A stretch of DNA of 42,727 nucleotides from B16-G9 sp964400655 (GCA_964400655.1 CAYNVN010000012.1:1-42727), one strand, 5' to 3'; positions 8,480-17,800 are shown, counted from the first letter of the stretch. Program-made: numbers and translations. Notes: generated by a model from the sequence alone, not told the origin.

Positions 8480-8535
8480 GTTTATTCAAAAATATTTTTA
8501 CGATTTTTGTACGTTATAAATAAGGTATGTAATTT

Positions 8536-10242
8536 ATGAAAAGAAAAATTTTATCTGTCATATTGTTTTTGTTTACATCGGCTTTGTTGTTTTCGCAAAC
8601 GGTATGGTATGTGAGTATGCAAACAGGTTCTGATGCAAACGACGGACGTTCGCCTTCAACTCCTTTTTATTCGGTTAACTATGCTGTTGGATTTTTACAA
8701 CCATGCGACACCTTGTATTTTATGGGGGAGTTTGTTAACGATAATTATATTGACGGTTATTCGTATTCGGGGGATATCAATGATCCGCACATTTGGTTAA
8801 ATGAAAACACGGTGAAGATTTCAGGTTTGCATGGAACAGCAAGCTGTTATATTACCCTTAAGGCTTACGATTCAACTACGGTTCTTAAAGGCGATGGAGC
8901 TAATATATTAAGGATGTTAAACTGTTCTTATGTGTGTATCGACGGATTTGAAGTATTCGGTGAGGTTAACAACATTCCGCTGTCAACCGCAAAAGCATTA
9001 CAGTTTTTGTACCGCGATCCGGTAACAAACGAGGTTTTGTACAGGGTTCCTCCCGGTACCCCCGACGAAGAAATCGAGGAGATGAGCTTTCCCGTACTTG
9101 GTCAGGTTAAAAGGCCTGAATATACCGATACAAGAGGTATCTATTTAAGCAATGTGGATCACATAAATATCGTAAATAATATTATTCATCATATGCCGGG
9201 TGGTGGTTTGCGGGTCTCATATTGCGAATATATCAATATTAAAGGTAATAAAATTCACGATTGTTCGCGTAAATCGTATGCGGGTACCCATGCAATGGTG
9301 GTTACTAAAGCATTAAGTTCAAACGCAATTGATGACTACAAAATTAAAATTACACAAAACGAAGTATATTATAATTATAACGAAATCTATTCATGGTCGC
9401 CTTTAAAAAGTTTAATACATACCCGCATTGATGAAGGAAAAGGGATATCGCTGCAGCGTAATGATATGGATGAATGGATACATGGCCGTTTTCTTGTGGA
9501 AAATAATGTTTGTTACTGGAACGGGTTTAGCGGTATTCATACCAATACGGGTAAACGAATGGATTTTATTAATAACACATGTTATTATAACTCGTACACA
9601 AATACCGTTACTTATGCAGGCGAAGAGCAAAAAGGCAAATGTATTGGTATGAGTGCGCAAATGAGTGAGGATATTAACTTTATTAACAACATTATTTATA
9701 TTGATAACGAATGGGGAGGGTTTCCTGTGTCGGTTGCGGCTACAACAGGTTTCGCAGTAAAAGATAATATGATTTTTGGCGAAGGCGGAACGCTTTCGCA
9801 GGATGAAGATGTAAAGGAGGTACAGGTTAACACTACAATTGCCGACCCGCTTTTTGTTAATCCTGAAAATTATGATTTTAACTTAAAATCGCAGTCGCCT
9901 GCCATCGGATTATCCAATAAGGATTATGCGCCGGAAATTGATTTTTTTGGTAACTTAAGAGATGACGATCCTGATTTGGGGGCAATTGAATACGATTCAT
10001 CTCCTAATAATGTTGATGCGGTAAATACTGAATTTACCGTTTATCCCGTCCCTTTTAATGATGTTGTGCATATTACGGGCAATGGCAGTTACAATAATGT
10101 GGTAGTTTATTCTGTTACGGGGCAGGTTGTTTTTTCGGCTAAAAATAAAGTGGCTCCCTTTGTGTTAAACTTTAATTTTTTGAAGAGCGGTGTTTATATC
10201 TTGCGGCTTGACAGACGGTCTTGTAAAATTGTAAAACGTTAA
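8536..10242 (+). CDS. T9SS-exported right-handed parallel beta-helix protein, putative polysaccharide-active enzyme
   Basis: 568 residues. Signal peptide at about 1-20 (ending LLFSQ). The segment WYVSMQTGSDANDG is the usual opening of secreted parallel beta-helix proteins, and many short NNIIHH/NKIHD/NNIIYI rungs follow at about 200-420. Residues about 490-568 form a T9SS type A sorting domain (FTVYPVPF...GVYILRL...CKIVKR), so the protein should be exported to the cell surface or medium. It is a full-length paralog of the protein encoded at 34639. Both share a block starting at residue 275 (NEVYYNYNEIYSWSPLKS, then IDEGKGISLQRND) that may be the active-site face. Parallel beta-helices include lyases and several glycoside hydrolase families, and I cannot assign one. 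The position at the head of the PUL suggests it makes the first cuts. Confidence 0.85.
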   Translation: MKRKILSVILFLFTSALLFSQTVWYVSMQTGSDANDGRSPSTPFYSVNYAVGFLQPCDTLYFMGEFVNDNYIDGYSYSGDINDPHIWLNENTVKISGLHGTASCYITLKAYDSTTVLKGDGANILRMLNCSYVCIDGFEVFGEVNNIPLSTAKALQFLYRDPVTNEVLYRVPPGTPDEEIEEMSFPVLGQVKRPEYTDTRGIYLSNVDHINIVNNIIHHMPGGGLRVSYCEYINIKGNKIHDCSRKSYAGTHAMVVTKALSSNAIDDYKIKITQNEVYYNYNEIYSWSPLKSLIHTRIDEGKGISLQRNDMDEWIHGRFLVENNVCYWNGFSGIHTNTGKRMDFINNTCYYNSYTNTVTYAGEEQKGKCIGMSAQMSEDINFINNIIYIDNEWGGFPVSVAATTGFAVKDNMIFGEGGTLSQDEDVKEVQVNTTIADPLFVNPENYDFNLKSQSPAIGLSNKDYAPEIDFFGNLRDDDPDLGAIEYDSSPNNVDAVNTEFTVYPVPFNDVVHITGNGSYNNVVVYSVTGQVVFSAKNKVAPFVLNFNFLKSGVYILRLDRRSCKIVKR

Positions 10243-10285
10243 CTTTTGGTTTGTGAAGAGTTGCTTTTTATGCTTTTGTTTAACG

Positions 10286-10318
10286 GGATAACTTTATGAG
10301 TTATCCTCTCTTTTTTTT
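10286..10318 (+). terminator. Intrinsic terminator after the first beta-helix gene
   Basis: GGATAACT (10286-10293) and AGTTATCC (10299-10306) enclose a 5-base loop, followed by TCTC and eight T. It separates the first gene from the susC transcript, which has its own promoter. Confidence 0.85.
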
Positions 10319-10541
10319 AATTTCTGTGTATATTTAAGCTGTCTGCTCAGCGCTGTCGTAAAGTTTTTTTAATCTGCATGCTTAAACCGGTAAGGAAACA
10401 ATACAAAAGCATCCGGTTTTGGCCGGGCTTTATTAATTGTTAAATCATGTTTCTTTACAGGCTGTTTAGCTTGTAAGAATAAAAACTAAAAATTTAACCA
10501 ACAGTCCGAAAATTTTGTATTATCCTTTTGCTAATCACTTT

Positions 10542-10571
10542 ATGTAATAAATACGCAATGTAAATATACGA
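10542..10571 (+). promoter_or_regulatory. Upstream operator-like inverted repeat of SusC promoter 1
   Basis: ATGTA-ATAAA-TACGC (10542-10556) fits the PUL inverted repeat. A poorer copy with a 4-base spacer (ATGTA-AATA-TACGA, 10558-10571) follows at once. The centre is 165 bases upstream of the promoter-proximal copy at 10707-10721. Nothing else is recognisable in the 640-base gap 10243-10882 apart from the terminator and the promoter. Confidence 0.6.
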
Positions 10572-10673
10572 AACAGAAAGCGTTTTGTTATTTAATATTG
10601 TTTATTTTAATATACATTAAACCAATATCATATAGAAAAATATAAGATTTTTTAAAAAAAATACCAATTTTAT

Positions 10674-10721
10674 TATGAAATTAAAAAAATGCAATTATTT
10701 TTGTAAGTGTAAAAATAACGC
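10674..10721 (+). promoter_or_regulatory. PUL promoter 2 (susC set 1) with overlapping operator-like repeat
   Basis: TATG (10674-10677, one mismatch to TTTG), 18 bases, TATTTTTG (10696-10703), then GTGTA-AAAAT-AACGC (10707-10721). The layout is the same as at 8316-8363, with the repeat three bases after the -7 box. The leader to the susC start is about 170 bases and contains no strong terminator. Confidence 0.7.
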
Positions 10722-10882
10722 AAAGTATATTTTTTGATAAAAAAAACAAGGAAATATGAATTTTTATGGGGGTCGTTTTATATATCTGTTAATAATGACA
10801 GTATTAATGGGTTGGTATTGTTAAAATGGATGTCCCGTATTAATATAAACAAATCAATTTATTAACCAAAATCAACAAAAGC

Positions 10883-13800
10883 ATGAAGAATTTATTACTT
10901 GCTTTTATTCTGTTTTTTTCGGCTGCCTTTGCCCCTGTTGCCAATGCGCAGGTGCATACGGTTACCGGAACGGTAACAGATGAAACGGGTGTCTTGCCCG
11001 GTGTGAACATTGTGGTAAAAGGAACCACAAATGGTACTATAACTGACATTGAAGGAAATTATGTTATGCAGGCTTCTTCCTCCGATGTGTTGGTTTTTAG
11101 TTTTATCGGTTATGAAACTACAGAAGTTCAGGTTGGCGATCAAACCAGAATTGACGTGGCATTAGTTCCCGAAAAAACACAACTTGACGAAATTGTCATT
11201 GTTGGCTACGGAACAACTAAGAAAAAGTTAATTACCGGTGCTAACATGAATGTTAAAGGAGAGAAAATTTCCAAGCTGGCACCTGTAAATGCCATCGATG
11301 CGCTGCAGGGTATTAGTCCTGGTGTTACATTAACCCGTAATAACGGAATGCCGGGTGCATCGTCGAAAATCAATATCAGGGGTATGGGAACCATTGGTAA
11401 CTCAAATCCTCTTTACATTGTTGACGGAGTAACCGTTGGCAACATCGACTATTTAAGCCCCTCCGACATTGAGTCGATTGATGTATTAAAAGATGCTGCT
11501 TCGGCTGCCATTTACGGATCGCGTGCTGCCAACGGTGTAATTCTGGTAACCACAAAAAAAGGTTCCAAATCAACAGGCAGCGGAAAAGTAAATGTCGATT
11601 TTAATACCTATGTGGGTGTACAAAATGTTTACAAAATGCCCGATGTGTTAACTGCTCAGGAGTACGCTCTTATGCAAAACGAAGGCCGTTTGAACGACGG
11701 TTTGCAGCCTTGGGATTTTGCCTCAATGGTGCCCGACTGGGATAAGATTGAAAGCGGTGAATGGAAAGGTACCAACTGGTTTGATGAAATGCGGAATGAA
11801 AATGCCGTAATTCAGAGTTACTCGCTGAATATGAACTGGGGTAGCGACAGGTCTGTTTACTCACTCGGAGCTTCCTATTTTTCTCAGGATGGTACACTCG
11901 GTAAACAGGTTGACCCCCGCTTTAAACGTCTTACATTGCGTTTTAACTCCGATCATATTCTGTGGAAAAAAGATGATTTGAACATCGTTCGTTTCGGCGA
12001 AAATTTTACCTATACAAACAGAGAACGAGTTGGCATAAAAGCAGGTAATTTGTATTATAACGACATCCGTAATGCCATGGCTACTCACCCTTTGATGCCG
12101 GTTTATGATGAAAACGGCGATTATCATTATGCCATCGACTGGTACTCGAAAGCACCGAATCCGCTGGCTTTAATGGAGAATGATATGAAATACCAGTGGC
12201 CTGCAAATAACAATGCAGTTGGAAATGTTTACATGGAGGTACAGCCGGTTAAAAACCTGATCATCAGATCAAGTTACGGTTTTAATGCAGGTCTTGGATC
12301 GTCAAGACACTGGGTTCCGGAATACAACCTTTCGGAAAAAAATGTAAATCCTTATGAATGGACAAGCCAGTCGATGTATCAAAATTACAGCTATACATTC
12401 ACCAATACGGCTTCTTACGAATTTCGTTTGAATAAGGATAACTACTTTAAAGCACTTGCAGGTACGGAAATGTACAAACAAACCGTAGCCCTGAGTGTGA
12501 ATGGTAAAAATATGAACGGTATCTTTAACGATCCCGATTATGCTTATCTTGATAACTATCCGGTGGTTGATCCTACACTTACAAAAGTAGGCGGACGTGA
12601 TAATTTCGGTCAGGCTATTTTATCTTATTTCGGTAGATTGACCTACAACTTTAAAGAGCGTTACCTGTTTACCGTTGTACTCCGTTCCGACGGCTCTTCA
12701 AACTTTGCCGAAGGAAACAGATGGGGCGTATTCCCGTCGGTAGCCGGTGGCTGGGTTATATCAAGCGAAAAGTTTATGCAGGATGTAAAATGGGTTAACT
12801 TTTTGAAACTGCGTGCCAGCTGGGGACAAAACGGAAACCAGAATATTGGTGCATTCCAATATACTTCAACCATCACCTATAATAAAGGTAACTATTTCTT
12901 CGGCCCCGATAAATCAATCATTTATCTTGGCGGTTACCCCTCACGTGTTCCCAATCCCGATGTTACCTGGGAAACATCGGAACAAACCGATATAGGGTTA
13001 GATGCCTATTTTGTAGATTCAAAACTTAAATTGAACATCGACTATTACAGTAAATTAACCAAGGACTGGCTGGTAACGGCTCCCATTCTTGCCACAGCCG
13101 GAACCAACCCCAGCGATATAAACGGGGGAAATGTAAAAAACAGCGGTGTTGAAATTTCACTGGGATGGAACGATGTTAAAAAAGATTTCAGCTACGGCAT
13201 TACCGGAACCTTTGCTTACAATAAAAACGAAGTAACCGAAATTGCCAACGACGAAAAGATTATTCATGGACCATCCAATATATTAACACACGGTATGTCG
13301 GAAATTTATCGTGCCGAAGTAGGTTTCCCCATTGCCTATTTCTGGGGCTTTCAAACCGACGGTATCATTCAGAACCAGGCTGATGCCGATGACTATAACA
13401 GCCGCATTACCACCGATCCGCGAGCTATTGTTCCCGGCCCCGGTGATTTTAAATATGTTGACCAAAACGGCGATGGCGTGATAGACGACGATGATAAAGT
13501 TTGTCTCGGCGACCCCCATCCCGATTTCAACTTTGGTTTACAAATCAATCTCGCTTATAAAGGATTTTATTTTAACTTTACAGGCGTTGGACAGGCAGGC
13601 ATGCAGATTGCCAAATCGTACCGTTCGTGGAACTTCCCTTACGACAATTATACCACCGACGTTTTCCAACGCTGGCATGGCGAAGGTACTTCCAATACCT
13701 ATCCTAAGCTCACTTCAAGCGGAAACCAGAATATGCTCTTTATGTCGGATTTCTTTATTGAAGACGCTTCTTTCTTCAGAATCAGCAATGTTACCATTGG

Positions 13801-14005
13801 ATTTGATTTGAGTACGTTGCATTTTTGGAAAAATCTGCCTCATGCAAAAATCTATTTCCAGGGACAAAACCTATACGTATTTACCAATTATTCGGGTTTG
13901 GATCCGGAAATCGCCTGGGGACCCACAAGCTGGGCTTCCGGTATCGATATTGGAACCTATCCTCCATCGCGTAATTTAATAGTTGGTTTAACAATCAATT
14001 TCTAA
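10883..14005 (+). CDS. SusC/RagA-type TonB-dependent transporter (set 1)
   Basis: 1040 residues. Signal peptide at about 1-22. A carboxypeptidase-regulatory-like domain (about 23-105, VHTVTGTVTDETGVLPGVN) is followed by the SusC-typical DEIVIVGYGTTKKK segment. The plug domain (about 120-225) includes INIRGMGTIGNSNPLYIVDGV and the SIDVLKDAASAAIYGSRAANGVILVTTKKG motif. The rest is the 22-strand barrel, ending in F. SusC proteins import oligosaccharides across the outer membrane using TonB energy, with SusD as the lid. The susD start is 18 bases downstream. The first 110 residues are strongly alike in the second SusC (17801), while the barrels differ, which suggests different oligosaccharides. 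Confidence 0.96.
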   Translation: MKNLLLAFILFFSAAFAPVANAQVHTVTGTVTDETGVLPGVNIVVKGTTNGTITDIEGNYVMQASSSDVLVFSFIGYETTEVQVGDQTRIDVALVPEKTQLDEIVIVGYGTTKKKLITGANMNVKGEKISKLAPVNAIDALQGISPGVTLTRNNGMPGASSKINIRGMGTIGNSNPLYIVDGVTVGNIDYLSPSDIESIDVLKDAASAAIYGSRAANGVILVTTKKGSKSTGSGKVNVDFNTYVGVQNVYKMPDVLTAQEYALMQNEGRLNDGLQPWDFASMVPDWDKIESGEWKGTNWFDEMRNENAVIQSYSLNMNWGSDRSVYSLGASYFSQDGTLGKQVDPRFKRLTLRFNSDHILWKKDDLNIVRFGENFTYTNRERVGIKAGNLYYNDIRNAMATHPLMPVYDENGDYHYAIDWYSKAPNPLALMENDMKYQWPANNNAVGNVYMEVQPVKNLIIRSSYGFNAGLGSSRHWVPEYNLSEKNVNPYEWTSQSMYQNYSYTFTNTASYEFRLNKDNYFKALAGTEMYKQTVALSVNGKNMNGIFNDPDYAYLDNYPVVDPTLTKVGGRDNFGQAILSYFGRLTYNFKERYLFTVVLRSDGSSNFAEGNRWGVFPSVAGGWVISSEKFMQDVKWVNFLKLRASWGQNGNQNIGAFQYTSTITYNKGNYFFGPDKSIIYLGGYPSRVPNPDVTWETSEQTDIGLDAYFVDSKLKLNIDYYSKLTKDWLVTAPILATAGTNPSDINGGNVKNSGVEISLGWNDVKKDFSYGITGTFAYNKNEVTEIANDEKIIHGPSNILTHGMSEIYRAEVGFPIAYFWGFQTDGIIQNQADADDYNSRITTDPRAIVPGPGDFKYVDQNGDGVIDDDDKVCLGDPHPDFNFGLQINLAYKGFYFNFTGVGQAGMQIAKSYRSWNFPYDNYTTDVFQRWHGEGTSNTYPKLTSSGNQNMLFMSDFFIEDASFFRISNVTIGFDLSTLHFWKNLPHAKIYFQGQNLYVFTNYSGLDPEIAWGPTSWASGIDIGTYPPSRNLIVGLTINF

Positions 14006-14023
14006 TATAAAAAACAATAAATC

Positions 14024-15676
14024 ATGAAACGTTTATCATATATAGTATTCTCGTTGGTTTTGTTGACGTTTTTAAATTACGGTTGTGGCAACAAGTTCCT
14101 CGATCGCGATAATTTAACCCAACAGGATGAATCGAACTATTACACAAAACCCGAGAAAGTAAAAGAAGCCTTAACTGCCGTTTATTCTGCAATGGCAGGA
14201 AAAGGAACAGGAGATGCCTATATGGTGGCCTGCCTGTTGTCTCCCGATAACCTTCCGGGCGGAGGTCCCAGCGACATCGCACCTCAGGGAGTCGATAAGT
14301 TCCAGTTGACAAAGGAAGATATGTTCGATGCCTTATGGAAAAGAGCTTATGAAGGTATCTTTCGTGCAAATATGTTGTTGATGCACAAGGATGATGCTAC
14401 CTGGGAACTGGAAGAAGAGAAAAATCAGGTGCTGGGTGAAACTCACTTTTTACGCGCTTATTTCTATTTCAGACTGGCAAAACTTTTTGGAGAGGTTCCT
14501 TTGATTACCGATCCGCTGGCCGATCCAAATCAGCCTAAAGCAAGTGCCGATGAACTTTATACTTTAATAGCTTCCGACTTAAAAGATGCCATTAACCTGA
14601 TGTCGTCAAAAGCATATACCGACCTCGAGTATGGTCACGCTTCAAAATGGGCCGCCGAAGCTTTGATGGCGCGTGTATATCTTTTTTATACCGGTGTTTA
14701 TAATAAAACATCACTGCCTACTTACGAAAACGATATTACAAAAGCTGATGTTCAAAACTGGCTTGTTGACCTGATTGACAACGGAAATTATTCGCTTGTT
14801 GACGACTTCAGAAATTTGTGGCCCTATTCATACGATACAACTTACTATAAGTATGCAAGGGTTAACAACCTTAAATGGGTAGGTGAGACTCAGGCCAATC
14901 CCGAAAACATCTTTACCATTAAATTTGGCCCTTATGCCGGTTGGTCGGGCGATCAGTCGCTTTATTATTGTAATAATTTCAATCTGTTTGTAGGACCTCG
15001 TGCCAACGACAACAGTGTGCTCGGAAAAGGCTGGGGATGGGCAACCGTTAATCCTCAGTTGTGGGACAGCTATGAAGATGGTGATTTGCGTCAGGCAGGT
15101 TCTATCCTTAAAATAGGTTATCCTGATGAGAACCCCGAATATCAGGACGGAACATTCAAATATGGTAAAAACCAGTATCAGTACGAAACCGGCTGTTATA
15201 TTAAAAAATATATCCCCGTTAACGGAAAAGATGAGAATGGTAAATGGAAAGGGATGTATTATTTAATGTATGGCGGTCAGGATAATATGCAGCTTTGGAA
15301 TATGCAGGATTTGGTAGTAATACGTTTTTCAGATGTATTGTTAATGGCTGCCGAACTTGAATGTCCCAACGCTCAGCAATATTTTGATATGGTTAGAACC
15401 AGAGCAGGTCTTGAATCAAAACCGGTTACGCTTGAAAATATCAAAGCCGAAAGAAGACACGAGCTTGCTTTTGAAGGCTTGAGGTATTTCGATTTGATGC
15501 GCTGGCACGATCTTGAAAGTGCTTTCGCCGAGGTAAAAAATATCCCGATCAAAAATCAGGGCGAAGATGCTATTTACAATGCTGAATACCGTCCTGAAAC
15601 CAAAGGCTTCTTGCCTATTCCTCCTACTGAAATCAGATTGTCGGGTGGCGTACTTACCCAAAATCCGGGCTGGTAA
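14024..15676 (+). CDS. SusD/RagB-type outer membrane glycan-binding lipoprotein (set 1)
   Basis: 550 residues. Lipoprotein signal with the lipid cysteine at residue 21 (LNYGCGNKFLD). Typical SusD features: an N-terminal KFLDRDNLTQQDESNYYT segment, the helix with NQVLGETHFLRAYFYFRLAKLFGEVPLIT, and a C-terminal RSDVLLMAAE-like region (VIRFSDVLLMAAELE) followed by RRHELAFEGLRYFDLMRW. The protein sits on SusC as a hinged lid and helps capture glycan. It is cotranscribed with the susC gene directly upstream and with a third lipoprotein gene 42 bases downstream. Confidence 0.96.
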   Translation: MKRLSYIVFSLVLLTFLNYGCGNKFLDRDNLTQQDESNYYTKPEKVKEALTAVYSAMAGKGTGDAYMVACLLSPDNLPGGGPSDIAPQGVDKFQLTKEDMFDALWKRAYEGIFRANMLLMHKDDATWELEEEKNQVLGETHFLRAYFYFRLAKLFGEVPLITDPLADPNQPKASADELYTLIASDLKDAINLMSSKAYTDLEYGHASKWAAEALMARVYLFYTGVYNKTSLPTYENDITKADVQNWLVDLIDNGNYSLVDDFRNLWPYSYDTTYYKYARVNNLKWVGETQANPENIFTIKFGPYAGWSGDQSLYYCNNFNLFVGPRANDNSVLGKGWGWATVNPQLWDSYEDGDLRQAGSILKIGYPDENPEYQDGTFKYGKNQYQYETGCYIKKYIPVNGKDENGKWKGMYYLMYGGQDNMQLWNMQDLVVIRFSDVLLMAAELECPNAQQYFDMVRTRAGLESKPVTLENIKAERRHELAFEGLRYFDLMRWHDLESAFAEVKNIPIKNQGEDAIYNAEYRPETKGFLPIPPTEIRLSGGVLTQNPGW

Positions 15677-15718
15677 CAGATGTTTAATGTTGTAATAAAA
15701 ATTTAACAGTATAACAAA

Positions 15719-16513
15719 ATGAAAAATGTTTTATTAATGTTGACGTTGGGCCTGTTGGGCGTGTTTTATGCCTGTAATCCCATCGAAGACAGAAATACAC
15801 TGGGAGATGTTCCCACTCCCGGTCAAATAGATGTTACGGTAACGTCCATTGATGGTACCAACAAAATTGTTTTGAAAAACAATACACCTCAGTATGGAGG
15901 TATGTGGGACTATAAATTTGGAACTTCAACAAAAATGATCGATACCGTTATTGTTCCCGTTGTGGGCACTTATTCGGTTACCTACAAAGCTACCACTGCC
16001 GGAGCCATTGTTGATAAAGATGTTGAGGTTACCATTGAAGAGATGACCTATACAGTTCCCGGATATTCCGAATTAACAGGTAACGGTGTTGGCAAAACAT
16101 GGGTTTACGATAAAAAGGAGTATCCTAACGGAAACATGGGTAAATTCTGCTACCTCGGACCCCCTGACCCGCATAAATGGAATAAGATATGGTGGGACCC
16201 GGGTAAAGCGGTTGGCGATGACTGGTACGAAGATGAAAATGCTTCCATCAAATTTGAAATTGACGGCGCAAACACCATTTGTACCTTTATCCCCGAATCG
16301 GGCGAATCCATTACCGGTTCATTTGTTTTGGACATGGCTAATATGAAGCTGAGTGTAAAGGATACACATATTCCCGATCATGCACACCCAAATGTTTTGC
16401 CCGAGAATGTTAATAACGGATTATACTCTATTTGTGTTTTAAAAGATAATAGTTTAATTCTCTATCAGGCCCAAAAGAAAGGTTGGTTCTGGCGTTTTAA
16501 ACCTGTTGATTAA
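15719..16513 (+). CDS. Putative surface glycan-binding lipoprotein (SusE position, set 1)
   Basis: 264 residues. Lipoprotein signal with cysteine at residue 19 (GVFYACNPIED). Residues about 35-110 resemble a PKD or Ig-like domain (VTVTSIDGTNKIVLKNN...TYSVTYKATT). The C-terminal half (about 120-264) is rich in aromatics (GKTWVYDKKEYPNG, KWNKIWWDPG, KKGWFWRFKPVD), the kind of surface that binds glycans. Its place after susD is where SusE-like surface glycan-binding proteins are encoded. I do not recognise a numbered family, so binding is inferred. A terminator follows at 16575. Confidence 0.75.
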   Translation: MKNVLLMLTLGLLGVFYACNPIEDRNTLGDVPTPGQIDVTVTSIDGTNKIVLKNNTPQYGGMWDYKFGTSTKMIDTVIVPVVGTYSVTYKATTAGAIVDKDVEVTIEEMTYTVPGYSELTGNGVGKTWVYDKKEYPNGNMGKFCYLGPPDPHKWNKIWWDPGKAVGDDWYEDENASIKFEIDGANTICTFIPESGESITGSFVLDMANMKLSVKDTHIPDHAHPNVLPENVNNGLYSICVLKDNSLILYQAQKKGWFWRFKPVD

Positions 16514-16574
16514 TTACATAAATAGTTGTAATATATAAACTTCTCCTCTCGTAATGGTTTTTGTTTATTAATAA

Positions 16575-16600
16575 GGGATGCCAACTGGCATCCCTTTTTT
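16575..16600 (+). terminator. Intrinsic terminator after SusCD set 1
   Basis: GGGATGCC (16575-16582) pairs with GGCATCCC (16587-16594) around a 4-base loop and is followed by six T. It closes the first SusCD operon. The rest of the gap to 16754 shows no gene. Confidence 0.92.
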
Positions 16601-16753
16601 AATTCTTATCTTAATTTGAAATATATATTCGGTATGGTAATTTACTTAGTGTAAAAAAAGAAATATTTATTTTATGAAAATTATAAGCATTTTTGAGGCT
16701 GTTATTAAACCCTGTTTTCAACCGGCAGAAGTTTATTAATGCAAATTACCACC

Positions 16754-17482
16754 CTATGCAAATACCAGTTTCTCCTTTTTCGTTTTTTCGTATACCTCAC
16801 GACTGAATATAAATACCTGAGCAGGTTTGTGCGGTACGCCCTGTTGCTTTTCGTCCAACGGAATGATGTATTTAAGCTGCATTATTTTTTTCCTGAAATT
16901 CCTTCTGTCGTAAGTGGTACCAATAACGGCTTCATAAAGCTTTTGTAGTTGGGTTAAGGTGAACTTTTCGGGAAGTAATTCAAAACCAATTGGCTCCTGT
17001 TTGAATTTTTTGCGCAAACATTCAATCCCCTTTTCAATTATTTCGGCATGATCAAATCCCAGCGGAGGTAACTCTTCAATGGGAAACCATTTGGCATCTT
17101 TGTGTTCTTCGTCCAATATCAGTTTGCTTTTGTCAACCAGCGAAAAATATCCGATACTGAAAACATGATCGGCAATATCCAAATTAAGATGTTTAACCCA
17201 TATCTGGTCTTTCTCATTCATTAACCTTGTGGTTTTACTAAAACAATAAAACTGCTCAAGATAAATATTGTCAAATCCTGTTATGTTATATAAAACACGG
17301 TATGCCGCATCGTCAGCCGTTTCTCCTTTAAGCAAATGATTGCCGGTTAGCGTGTAGTCTGAAATTACCTTTTCTCCGTTTTCATTAATTAATTCCCGTT
17401 TTTTAAGCAAAATATGCAGCCGGTCAAAATCAAATCCAAATACCACACAGTCAACCGAAATATTGGGTATAATTTCTTTCAT
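16754..17482 (-). CDS. Nudix-family transcriptional regulator (NrtR/AraR type) with a dead Nudix box
   Basis: 242 residues from the ATG at 17482. A longer frame begins at 17530, but that start lies upstream of this gene's own -7 box. Residues about 5-145 are a Nudix fold. Residues about 160-235 are the winged helix typical of NrtR-type regulators (LLPEKFTLTQLQKLYEAVIG...YDRRNFRKKI). The REUxEE part of the Nudix box reads RVLYNITG (62-69): all three catalytic glutamates are replaced (V63, N66, I67), so it should bind a ligand rather than hydrolyse one. In Bacteroides a protein of this type, AraR, controls arabinose genes, so a sugar or sugar-phosphate effector is likely here. It lies between the two SusCD sets, and its promoter carries the same inverted repeat as theirs. 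Confidence 0.9.
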   Translation of the reverse strand: MKEIIPNISVDCVVFGFDFDRLHILLKKRELINENGEKVISDYTLTGNHLLKGETADDAAYRVLYNITGFDNIYLEQFYCFSKTTRLMNEKDQIWVKHLNLDIADHVFSIGYFSLVDKSKLILDEEHKDAKWFPIEELPPLGFDHAEIIEKGIECLRKKFKQEPIGFELLPEKFTLTQLQKLYEAVIGTTYDRRNFRKKIMQLKYIIPLDEKQQGVPHKPAQVFIFSREVYEKTKKEKLVFA

Positions 17483-17491
17483 AGATTTATT

Positions 17492-17518
17492 ATGTAAAAT
17501 GTACACAGTGCAAATATA
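17492..17518 (-). promoter_or_regulatory. Regulator promoter (-7 box) with operator-like inverted repeat
   Basis: On the minus strand TATATTTG (17518-17511) matches the -7 consensus. Four bases after it lies GTGTA-CATTT-TACAT (17506-17492), the PUL inverted repeat. The leader is about 20 bases. This suggests autoregulation. The same copy lies 162 bases (centre to centre) upstream of the copy at the second susC promoter, so it may serve both directions. No clear -33 TTTG is visible. Confidence 0.65.
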
Positions 17519-17620
17519 AAAAAAACCCAAAAAGTAAGCAGGGCCGTGTGCCTTTTTATTAATACATTATGCAACAAATAACCACTTTTTCCGTAAAATT
17601 AAAAATTATAGGAATTTACT

Positions 17621-17668
17621 TTTATTTTTCATAAAAAGCATTTACTTTTGTAAGCGTAGAAAATACAC
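17621..17668 (+). promoter_or_regulatory. PUL promoter 3 (susC set 2) with overlapping operator-like repeat
   Basis: TTTA (17621-17624, one mismatch to TTTG), 18 bases, TACTTTTG (17643-17650), then GCGTA-GAAAA-TACAC (17654-17668). Geometry is the same as in promoters 1 and 2, with the repeat three bases after the -7 box. The leader to the susC start is about 145 bases and is A/T rich, without a strong hairpin. Confidence 0.72.
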
Positions 17669-17800
17669 AAAGGTTTTTTTGCTGTTTTTTTTCAAAAACT
17701 TTTCAAAAGCCAATTTGTTTTTCTGCAAGGTGAAAAATACTTTTACTTACCTGAGCTTAAATATGACCTGAAAAGATATTTGTTTTTTAAAATTGAAAGT

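Larger units (their letters stand above)
7923..8535. other. Divergent intergenic region (613 bases) before the PUL
   Basis: It holds no convincing gene. It contains an inverted-repeat site (8196-8210), a good Bacteroidota promoter with a second inverted repeat (8316-8363), and a terminator hairpin (8451-8479) lying between that promoter and the first PUL gene. A weak minus-strand -7-like TATCTTTC (7962-7969) could serve the Omp85 gene. A 22-codon hydrophobic reading frame (8118-8186) is probably chance. Confidence 0.7.

Noticed and set aside
10790..10808. TTAATA/TATTAA inverted repeat in the first susC leader as a regulatory hairpin
   Set aside because: Six A/T-only pairs with a 7-base loop are too weak and are not found in the other leaders.
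16647..16661. GTGTA half site after the set 1 terminator as a seventh operator
   Set aside because: The right half is missing and no promoter or gene start is linked to it.
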